Below are positions 1 through 5,506 of a DNA stretch of 9,009 bases, one piece after another. This DNA comes from Candidatus Rokuibacteriota bacterium (GTDB lineage: Bacteria > JAUVQV01), in contig JAUWCW010000062.1 in NCBI GenBank assembly GCA_030609125.1, forward strand, positions 1-9,009. Reading direction: 5' to 3'. The position numbers and the translations under genes are program-made. The stretch's first letter is position 1. Each line of letters starts with the position of its first letter. Under the pieces are notes generated by a model. The model did no database searches, was not told the origin of the DNA, and saw nothing but the letters and a program-made list of their open reading frames with translations.

Positions 1-355
1 TCCCTTCGGGGATGGCGTGTATGGTGATCCCGTCAAAAGACCCCTCCTCGCGGAGCCAGTCGAGGAAGTCTCTCTGAAAGACGGCGTTGCCCTTCGCGTT
101 CCTCTGTGACGCCAGGTGTTCGATGTCGACGTCGGTGAAGCGCGAATCCGCCATCCAGTCGAGGAGCCACTGCATGCCGGCGTTGATGCAATAGCCCGCC
201 TGGTGCTGACCGTAGTCGGGGCACCGGCGGAAGAAGTGGTCGAACTGGACCCGCTTGTCGTGAAGGCCCGTCCGGTAGTAGAGCTGGGCCATGGTGAGCT
301 GGTACTGGTCGGTGTAGAGGATCCCTTCGGCGACGGCGCGAGCGGTCGGCTTCAT
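1..355 (-). CDS. pncB: Nicotinate phosphoribosyltransferase, N-terminal part (gene runs off the left edge)
   Basis: The first 118 codons are present; the rest lies beyond base 1 (the family is usually about 400-490 residues). The enzyme makes nicotinate mononucleotide from nicotinate and PRPP in the cytoplasmic NAD salvage (Preiss-Handler) pathway. The recognisable part is the N-terminal family signature: [19 protein letters not shown] at residues 12-30, followed by an FDHFFRRCP segment (residues 38-46) and [15 protein letters not shown], which match the TD-YQLTMAQ...F--FFR-NP...AG-----L pattern of NAPRTases. The ATG at 355-353 is chosen because the family motif begins shortly after it. No clear Shine-Dalgarno is visible. 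The start lies only 3 bases after the dnaE2 stop (TGA at 361-359), so translation is probably coupled and the gene is probably read from the SOS promoter at least in part. A different frame (33-362) is open here but encodes no recognisable protein. Confidence 0.92.
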   Translation of the reverse strand, partial: MKPTARAVAEGILYTDQYQLTMAQLYYRTGLHDKRVQFDHFFRRCPDYGQHQAGYCINAGMQWLLDWMADSRFTDVDIEHLASQRNAKGNAVFQRDFLDWLREEGSFDGITIHAIPEG

Positions 356-358
356 TCG

Positions 359-3300
359 TCAATTATACGATTCCCGGCCGGTCACTTCCAGCTTCTCCAC
401 GTTGAGGGAGCAGACGCCGTGATCTTCCTCGATGCGGCCGCTGAGAAGATAGGGGCCGGCTGTGAGGGTCTGTTCGGCATAACGGCGGCAGCACCGCGGG
501 AAGAGGACGGCTTCGAAGGTGCCCGTCAGGTCTTCGAGGGAGAGGAACTTCATCCACTCCCTCCGCGCTCTCTTTCCGACGGGGACCCTCTTGCAGGCTA
601 TGGCGCGGCCGAGCATGCGGACCCTCTCCCCGACCTTCCCCGCCATCTCCCGGGCGCTGGTCACGCCCCGGAAGAGCCGGGGAGAGAGCAGTTCCAGGGG
701 GTGGCGGCTCACGGTGAATCCGAAGATCTCTTCCTCGATGCGGCAGCGTTCCTCCAGCGGGTATTCCGGAAGGCGCGGGACGAGGTCGTCGAGGCCGCCG
801 GCGTTCGGGAACAGGTCAAGGTCTGATGGGGGTGAGGGAGAAGGGTGAGGGGGCCCGGAGGACCGGCAGGCGAGGCGCCAGAGCATCTCCGGCCGGGTGA
901 GTTCGAAGCCGTCGCAGGCGCCGCAGCGGATGAGGGTCTCCACCTCGCCTTTTCCCAGGGCCGCCCGTTTCAGCAGGTCCGAGATGCTGGTGAAGGGGCC
1001 GTCCAGCCGCCGGCTCTTCAGGAGGGAATCCGTACCGGCGGAGCCCAGTCGCCCGATGGAGGCGAGGCCGAGGCGCAGTTCCCGCGCGCGGCCGGTGCAG
1101 TCCCTTTCGCTGCTGTTGACGTCGGGAAGAAGGATCTTCAGCCCGCGGCGGCGCGCTTCGGAAACATACGCCGACGCCGAATAGAAGCCGCCGCCGTTGG
1201 AGATGACGGCGGCCATGAATTCCGCGGGGTAGTGGGCCTTGAGCCAGGCGACCTGGAAGGAGAGCAGGGCGTAGGAGGCGCTGTGGGCCTTGCAGAAGGC
1301 GTAGCCGGCGAAGCTCTCCATCTGCCGCCACACTTCGCGGGCGACGGCGGGAGCGATCCCCCTGTCGACACACCCGGTGAGAAAGCGGCCCCGGACAAGG
1401 GCCATGGCCTCGGCGGAGCGCATCTTGCCGCTCATGGAGCGCCGGAGGCTGTCGGCCTCTCCGAGGCTCATGCCGGCAAGGACGTGCGCCACCCGGAGGA
1501 CATCCTCCTGGTAGATCATCACGCCGTGAGTTTCTCCGAGAACCTCCTCGAGGAGCGGGTGCAGGTACCAGTTCGTGGGAGAGGGTCGGGGTGAGGGGGA
1601 GCGGGCTTCGAGGTGGCGGCGGATGTACTCCTGCAGCATCCCGCTTTCGGCGACCCCGGGGCGGATGACCGAGCTGGCGGCGGTGAGGTCCTCGAAGGTG
1701 TCGGTCCGGAGCTTGCGCAGCAGGGAGCGCATTGCCGGGGATTCGACGTAGAAGCACCCCATGGTTCCCCCCGTCCGGATGAGGCGCCGGGTGGCCTCGT
1801 CGTCGAAGACGTTCCCGCGGTCGTCCACGGGAGGCTTCTCCCCGGTGTTTTTCTCCACCGCCGCCACCGCGTCGGCGAGCACCCCGAGGGAGCGCTGGGA
1901 GAGCAGGTCTATCTTGATCAGACCCAGCTCCTCCACCGGCCCCATGTCGTACTGGGTGACGACAAGCCCCTTGGCGGCCCGCTCCAGGGGGACCAGGTCG
2001 GTAATGGGGCCGGGTGCGATCACGATCCCGCCGGCGTGGATGGAAAGATGCCGGGGAAAGCCGGCAACCTGCTCCCCCAGGGCGAGAATTGTCCGGTAGG
2101 GCTCCCTGTCCACCGGAAGGTTCCGGCACTCCGGCGCCTCTTCGGCGAGGCGGGTGAGAGAGCGGACACCGTAGTGGGGGATGCGCTTTGTGAATTTCCC
2201 CAGCTCGCTGTCGGAGAGCCCGTGGGCCCTGCCGATCTCCCGGACGGCGGAGCGGGCGGCGAAGGTGACGTGGGTCGAGATCATGGCCACCCGGTCGTTC
2301 CCGTACGTTTTATAGACGTAATTCAGGATCCGGTCCCGGTCCCTCCACGAAAAGTCGAGGTCGATGTCGGGCGGGGAGGAGCGCTCGGGGTTGAGAAAGC
2401 GTTCGAAGTGCAGGCGCAGGGAGATGGGGTCGACGTGGGTTATCCCGAGGCAGTAGGAGACGAGGCTGCCGGCGGCCGATCCCCGCCCCACCGTCCGCAT
2501 GCCCCACTCCCGCGCCTGCCGGACGATGTCGTCGACGATGAGAAAGTAAGGGGAAAACCCCTTTTCCTCGATCACCTCCAGCTCGGAGCGGAGGCGTTCG
2601 ACGGCGGTTTTCGTCAGGGGGCGGTAGCGGGACTTGAGCCCGTCGAAGCTCCGCTTCCAGAGGGCGGAGAAGGGGGTTTCCCCCTCCTGCAGGCTGAGGG
2701 ACGGGAATTTCCAGCCGCCGAGGTCGAGCTCCACGGCGCACTCCCCGGCGATCCGGAGCGTGTTGGCCAGCACTTCCGGGTGGCGCGGGAAGAGGGCCCG
2801 CATCTCCGCCGGCGACTTGAGAGAGCAGGCGGGGTGGGCGAGGCGGCGCGCTTTCCAGATGGTGCTCTTCTGGCCTATGGCCCGGAGGGTGCGATGGACT
2901 TCGAAGCTGCCGCTGCCGGCGAAGCGAACGGCGTTCGTGGCAGCCGCCGGCCGCTTCAGAAGCCGGCAGGTTTCGAGGACTTCCCGGCAGCGCCTCGCCG
3001 AGGAGTCGTCGCCGGTGTAGACCAGCTCGCCGTAGAGCCCCCCGCCGGGAAGACGCTCCGACAGGGCCCGAAGCAGATTTGGTGAAGAGGCGAGGACGAC
3101 GATGCGGTCCTTCTCCTCCACGATCCCCGAAACGAGATTCCGCAGCGCCGCCGCCGGCGACGGGGTGAGGGCCCCGCGCTCTTTTTTCCACTCCAGGTGC
3201 CGGGCCGTCACCAGGCGGCAGAGGGCCGCGTAGCCTGCCGCCCCCCTGGCCAGGACAAGGGCCCGCGGCCCGTCCTCCCGGCCGCCGTCGAGCTCCACCC

Positions 3301-3493
3301 CGAGAAGGGGAGCGATCCCTTCCTTCCGGGCGGCCTTGACGAAAGGGACTGCTCCGTAGAGGCCGTTGGTGTCGGTCAGGGCCAGGGCCCGGCAGCCGAG
3401 CCGGGCCGCCTGCGCCGCCAGGTCGGCGGGGAAGTCCGTACCCTCGTGGAAGGAGTAACAGCTGTGCACGTGAAGGTGAACGAAGTCGAGCAT
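359..3493 (-). CDS. dnaE2: Error-prone DNA polymerase III alpha subunit, DnaE2 (ImuC) type
   Basis: 1044-residue C-family polymerase for damage-tolerant, mutagenic synthesis. Order of domains: PHP domain about 1-200 (HLHVH with H8 and H10; ALTDTNGLYG at 37-46; E67), polymerase core with GRGSAAGS at 336-343, the catalytic pair in PDIDLDF (D376, D378) and the third carboxylate in LIKIDLL (D529), fingers with HGVMIYQED and FAGYAFCKAHS, a helix-hairpin-helix region about 800-870, and an OB fold about 958-1038 (MKFLSLEDLTG). It stops right after the OB fold, so the tau-binding C-terminal domain of replicative DnaE is absent; this and the length point to DnaE2 rather than DnaE1. The PHP metal-site His of the usual TDH motif is Thr (T42), so proofreading activity is unlikely. 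DLDLF at 891-895, between HhH and OB fold, sits where DnaE has its internal beta-clamp motif. Third gene of the lexA operon, 18 bases after dinB. Two Pro/Ser-rich stretches look repeat-derived. Confidence 0.93.
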   Translation of the reverse strand: MLDFVHLHVHSCYSFHEGTDFPADLAAQAARLGCRALALTDTNGLYGAVPFVKAARKEGIAPLLGVELDGGREDGPRALVLARGAAGYAALCRLVTARHLEWKKERGALTPSPAAALRNLVSGIVEEKDRIVVLASSPNLLRALSERLPGGGLYGELVYTGDDSSARRCREVLETCRLLKRPAAATNAVRFAGSGSFEVHRTLRAIGQKSTIWKARRLAHPACSLKSPAEMRALFPRHPEVLANTLRIAGECAVELDLGGWKFPSLSLQEGETPFSALWKRSFDGLKSRYRPLTKTAVERLRSELEVIEEKGFSPYFLIVDDIVRQAREWGMRTVGRGSAAGSLVSYCLGITHVDPISLRLHFERFLNPERSSPPDIDLDFSWRDRDRILNYVYKTYGNDRVAMISTHVTFAARSAVREIGRAHGLSDSELGKFTKRIPHYGVRSLTRLAEEAPECRNLPVDREPYRTILALGEQVAGFPRHLSIHAGGIVIAPGPITDLVPLERAAKGLVVTQYDMGPVEELGLIKIDLLSQRSLGVLADAVAAVEKNTGEKPPVDDRGNVFDDEATRRLIRTGGTMGCFYVESPAMRSLLRKLRTDTFEDLTAASSVIRPGVAESGMLQEYIRRHLEARSPSPRPSPTNWYLHPLLEEVLGETHGVMIYQEDVLRVAHVLAGMSLGEADSLRRSMSGKMRSAEAMALVRGRFLTGCVDRGIAPAVAREVWRQMESFAGYAFCKAHSASYALLSFQVAWLKAHYPAEFMAAVISNGGGFYSASAYVSEARRRGLKILLPDVNSSERDCTGRARELRLGLASIGRLGSAGTDSLLKSRRLDGPFTSISDLLKRAALGKGEVETLIRCGACDGFELTRPEMLWRLACRSSGPPHPSPSPPSDLDLFPNAGGLDDLVPRLPEYPLEERCRIEEEIFGFTVSRHPLELLSPRLFRGVTSAREMAGKVGERVRMLGRAIACKRVPVGKRARREWMKFLSLEDLTGTFEAVLFPRCCRRYAEQTLTAGPYLLSGRIEEDHGVCSLNVEKLEVTGRESYN
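826..853. repeat. Tandem GGGTGAGGG copies inside dnaE2
   Basis: The 9-mer GGGTGAGGG occurs at 830-838 and again at 843-851, read as CCCTCACCC on the coding strand. In dnaE2 this encodes the PPHPSPSPP segment just before the DLDLF clamp motif, in the variable linker between the helix-hairpin-helix and OB-fold domains. Further copies are at 1589-1597 and 3163-3171, and an inverted one at 4683-4691 between lexA and dinB. Whether these are one dispersed repeat family or GC-rich coincidence cannot be settled from this window. Confidence 0.45.
1573..1605. repeat. REP-like CCCTCACCCC repeat inserted in frame in dnaE2
   Basis: On the coding strand this reads as CCCCCTCACCCCGACCCTCTCCC with short flanks, the pattern of a widespread dispersed intergenic repeat of proteobacteria that, when translated, gives Ser-Pro-rich strings. 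Here it is translated in frame as RSPSPRPSPT at about residues 630-640, between the QEYIRRHLEA and YLHPLLEEVLGET segments, which in DnaE proteins are normally joined by a short link. The 11-mer CGGGGTGAGGG at 1587-1597 is repeated exactly at 3161-3171 in the same gene. Confidence 0.55.
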
Positions 3494-3511
3494 GAGCCCG
3501 CGGATCGGGGA

Positions 3512-4672
3512 TCAACGGCTCCGGGAGCCCGAGGCCAGGGAGAGGATGTCGAACCCGAACTTTTTCCGGAGACGGTCCACCGCCGGGAAAAGGAGCCGGC
3601 GCTTCCACTCCCGCGCGGGCGAGAAGAGCTCGAGCTGCTCCTCTCCGCCCCGCAGGCGCTCGAGGCTGACTCCGAGCAGGCGCACCCGGACGCGGCGGGA
3701 GACCGTTTCGGCGAGAAGCCCGCGGGCGATGGTGAAGAAGTCCCCGTCGCGGTCGGTGGGCCAGAGGGTGCGGCTCCGGGTAACGGTGCGGAAGTCGGAG
3801 TAGCGCACCTTGATCGTCAGCCCTCCCGCCCGGAAGCCTCCGGCCCGCAGGCGGTAGGCCGCCTTTTCCACGAGGCGGCAGAGAACGGCCTCCAGGAAAG
3901 CGGGGTCGGCGCTGTCCTCCCTGAAAGTGACTTCGTGGCCGACGCTCTTCCGCTCCCCCTCTTCCGAGACGGGCGACTCCGATATTCCCCGGGCCTTGCG
4001 AAAAAGGGCCCTTCCCCACTGGCCCAGCGCCCCCTCCAGGACCCGCTCCGGGAAGGAGGCGAGGTGCCCGATGCGCCGGATGCCGAGGGCGGTCAGCTCG
4101 CGCTCGGTGGCGGGGCCGACGCCGGGGAGGATCCGCACCGGCAGGGGGGCAAGGAATTCGGCTTCCGCGCCGGCGGGTACCCAGAGGGTCCCTTCCGGCT
4201 TGGCGAGCCCCGAAGCGATCTTCGCCACCAGCTTGTTCCCTGCCAGTCCTGCCGAAGAGGGAAGGCCGAGCTCGTCGGCGATCTCTCCGCGGATCCTCCG
4301 GAGGAGAGGAAGGATCGGCCCGTGAAGAAGAACGCAGCCGGAGAGGTCGAGGTAGAATTCGTCGATGGAGGCGGCTTCGATAACGGGGACATGCCGCGTC
4401 AGGATTTCGCGAATCTTCCGGTGGTAGTCGCCGTAGAGGTGGTGGTGCCCCCGGAGAAAGATCACTTCCGGGCAGAGCTCGCGTGCGGCGCGGGAGGGCA
4501 TGGCGGAGTGGATGCCGCAGCGGCGGGCCTCGTAGGAGGCGGAGGCGACCACCCCCCGTCCGTCGGGGTCTCCTCCCACCACCACCGGCTTACCGGCGAG
4601 GGAGGGATCGAGAAGCCTCTCGACGGACACGAAAAACGCGTCCATGTCGAGATGGGCAATCCAGCGCTGCAT
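3512..4672 (-). CDS. dinB: DNA polymerase IV (Y-family translesion polymerase)
   Basis: 386-residue Y-family polymerase that copies past damaged bases. Catalytic residues are intact: D9 in HLDMDAFF, D104 and E105 in SIDEFYLDL; F14 is in the steric-gate position. The palm segment GLAGNKLVAKIASGLAKPEG and helix-hairpin-helix ILPGVGPATERELTALGI follow, then the little-finger domain about 245-340. QLELF at 346-350 is a near-ideal beta-clamp binding pentamer, placed about 37 residues from the C-terminus rather than at it. The intact active site separates it from ImuB, the inactive Y-family partner of DnaE2 in other cassettes. ATG at 4672 is preceded by GAGGGG nine bases upstream. The gene lies 24 bases after lexA and 18 bases before dnaE2, so it should be SOS-induced with them. 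Confidence 0.94.
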   Translation of the reverse strand: MQRWIAHLDMDAFFVSVERLLDPSLAGKPVVVGGDPDGRGVVASASYEARRCGIHSAMPSRAARELCPEVIFLRGHHHLYGDYHRKIREILTRHVPVIEAASIDEFYLDLSGCVLLHGPILPLLRRIRGEIADELGLPSSAGLAGNKLVAKIASGLAKPEGTLWVPAGAEAEFLAPLPVRILPGVGPATERELTALGIRRIGHLASFPERVLEGALGQWGRALFRKARGISESPVSEEGERKSVGHEVTFREDSADPAFLEAVLCRLVEKAAYRLRAGGFRAGGLTIKVRYSDFRTVTRSRTLWPTDRDGDFFTIARGLLAETVSRRVRVRLLGVSLERLRGGEEQLELFSPAREWKRRLLFPAVDRLRKKFGFDILSLASGSRSR

Positions 4673-4682
4673 AGTCGTGTAC

Positions 4683-4691
4683 CCCTCACCC
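4683..4691 (-). promoter_or_regulatory. Ribosome binding site of dinB, overlapping a repeat-like 9-mer
   Basis: On the minus strand the 24-base lexA-dinB gap contains GGGTGAGGGG, whose GAGGGG (4687-4682) is nine bases before the dinB ATG. It is the only Shine-Dalgarno candidate there. The same 9-mer, in the opposite orientation, recurs inside dnaE2, so this copy may be either a repeat remnant used as a binding site or simply a purine-rich binding site. Confidence 0.55.
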
Positions 4692-4696
4692 TGTCC

Positions 4697-5305
4697 TTAA
4701 AGCCTTCGGATGACGCCGATGACCTTTCCGGCAACGGTGAACTCCGCCTCTCCCTCGCGGATGTGTATCGGTTCCATGGAGGGATTCTCGGGCTGGAGCC
4801 GGCATCCGCCCTTCTCGGGGAAGATGCGCTTCACGGTGGCTTCGCCATCGAGAAAGACCACCCCGATTTCACCCGGGGCCACCTCTTTCTGGTAGCGAAC
4901 GACGACCAGGTCGCCGTCGTGGATGCCGGCGCCGATCATGCTTTCCCCCCGCACCCGCAAAAGAAATGTCCCGTCTCCCCGGCCGAAGTATTCGTTCAGA
5001 TCGAGATAGCCCTCGAAGTTCTCCTCCGCCATGACCGGCGTACCGGCAGGGACGGTGCCGACGAGAGGCTGTCCCCGGGGCGGCCGCGCCAGGGGTTCGA
5101 GGGTCAGAGATCGGGACGCGCCGGCGCGCCGGCGCAGGTACCCCTTGCGTTCCAGGGCCCCGAGGTGGTCGCGGGCGGCGTTGACGGAGGCGAACCGGAA
5201 CCTTTCGGCTATTTCCTGCAGTGTCGGGGGAAAGCCCTGTTCCTGCATCCATCGGGAGATGAAGTCCAGGATTTCCCGCTGTCTTCCGGTGAGCCCTCTG
5301 ACCAT
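4697..5305 (-). CDS. lexA: LexA SOS repressor
   Basis: 202 residues, the same length as E. coli LexA. It represses SOS genes and cleaves itself when RecA filaments form. N-terminal winged helix-turn-helix about 1-66: LTGRQREILDFI, PPTLQEIAERF, then recognition helix SVNAARDHLGALERKG (40-55), close to the SPNAAEEHLKALARKG of E. coli. Autocleavage site Ala87-Gly88 in VPAGTPV; catalytic Ser122 in GESMIGAGIHDGD and Lys159 in GEATVKR. The frame stays open upstream to 5389, but that extension would cross the promoter and LexA box; the ATG at 5305 gives the family N-terminus (MVRGLTGRQRE) and has AGGGGGG seven bases before it. First gene of the lexA-dinB-dnaE2-pncB run. It may be the general LexA or a cassette-specific second copy (LexA2); one window cannot tell. 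Confidence 0.96.
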   Translation of the reverse strand: MVRGLTGRQREILDFISRWMQEQGFPPTLQEIAERFRFASVNAARDHLGALERKGYLRRRAGASRSLTLEPLARPPRGQPLVGTVPAGTPVMAEENFEGYLDLNEYFGRGDGTFLLRVRGESMIGAGIHDGDLVVVRYQKEVAPGEIGVVFLDGEATVKRIFPEKGGCRLQPENPSMEPIHIREGEAEFTVAGKVIGVIRRL

Positions 5306-5336
5306 TGCGTGTCCCCCCTGTTTTCGCTCTCTGAAC

Positions 5337-5365
5337 AATATACTGTAAATAATTACAGTAGTCAA
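5337..5365 (-). promoter_or_regulatory. Sigma70-type promoter of the lexA operon
   Basis: On the minus strand, -35 TTGACT (5365-5360) and -10 TATATT (5342-5337) are separated by 17 bases; each matches consensus at five of six positions. Transcription should start near 5330, giving a leader of about 25 bases to the lexA ATG. The spacer is occupied by the LexA box, so bound LexA would block polymerase directly. Confidence 0.85.
5341..5360. promoter_or_regulatory. LexA operator (SOS box)
   Basis: TACTGTAAATAATTACAGTA is an inverted repeat with CTG-N10-CAG geometry, matching the E. coli consensus TACTG-TATATATATA-CAGTA at both conserved ends. It overlaps the last base of the -35 and part of the -10 of the lexA promoter. 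The near-E. coli recognition helix of the neighbouring LexA (Asn-Ala-Ala at 42-44) fits this box. It also lies 30 bases upstream of the candidate -35 of the divergent plus-strand gene, so it could influence that gene as well. Confidence 0.93.
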
Positions 5366-5390
5366 GAGGAGGAGGCTTTTTCCCCCCACC

Positions 5391-5420
5391 TTGACAGGAA
5401 GCGGGCGGAAGGGTCAGAAT
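5391..5420 (+). promoter_or_regulatory. Candidate promoter of the divergent MlaC-DUF3047 gene
   Basis: A perfect -35 hexamer TTGACA (5391-5396) is followed after 18 bases by CAGAAT (5415-5420), a four-of-six match to TATAAT. Transcription would start near 5427, giving a leader of about 80 bases. The -10 is weak, so this is a candidate only. Confidence 0.45.
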
Positions 5421-5436
5421 TTCCAGATATCGCAAC

Positions 5437-5448
5437 GCCGATATCGGC
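5437..5448. repeat. 12-base perfect palindrome GCCGATATCGGC
   Basis: GCCGATATCGGC is fully self-complementary. A second GATATCG sits 14 bases earlier (5426-5432), so GATATCG occurs twice with a spacing of about 1.3 helical turns, at and just after the expected transcription start of the plus-strand gene. This would suit a repressor operator, but no regulator is identified. Confidence 0.4.
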
Positions 5449-5494
5449 ATTCTCAGGCCGGCGAAAATGTGCAGGTAATCGTGGAACAGCACAC

Positions 5495-5501
5495 GAGGAG
5501 G
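5495..5501 (+). promoter_or_regulatory. Ribosome binding site that fixes a GTG start
   Basis: GAGGAGG is placed five bases before GTG at 5507-5509. No ATG in this frame lies between the stop-free upstream region and the signal peptide, so this site decides the start of the MlaC-DUF3047 gene. Confidence 0.8.
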
Positions 5502-5506
5502 TTTCG

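Noticed and set aside
33-362. Minus-strand 109-codon open frame at the left edge
   Set aside because: Arg/Pro-rich shadow; the frame from 355 carries the NAPRTase signature and runs off the edge.
1573-1605. CRISPR or satellite array
   Set aside because: Copies are short, irregularly spaced and mostly inside coding sequence; there are no regular spacers.
1613-3085. 490-codon plus-strand open frame antisense to dnaE2
   Set aside because: High-GC shadow of dnaE2 codon structure; composition is Gly/Pro/Glu-rich and no motif is seen.
816-4019. Long minus-strand open frames overlapping dnaE2 in other frames (816-2129, 2310-4019)
   Set aside because: Arg/Pro-rich translations typical of out-of-frame high-GC coding sequence; the dnaE2 and dinB frames carry all conserved motifs.
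3512-4672. ImuB instead of DinB
   Set aside because: ImuB lacks the catalytic carboxylates, which are all present here.
5306-5389. N-terminal extension of LexA to 5389
   Set aside because: It would translate through the promoter and LexA box; family length and ribosome binding site favour 5305.
3197-5506. Very long plus-strand open frame running into the MlaC-DUF3047 gene
   Set aside because: The part before 5507 is antisense to dnaE2, dinB and lexA, is low-complexity Gly/Glu/Pro-rich, and has no recognisable domain; the real start is the GTG at 5507 with a strong Shine-Dalgarno.
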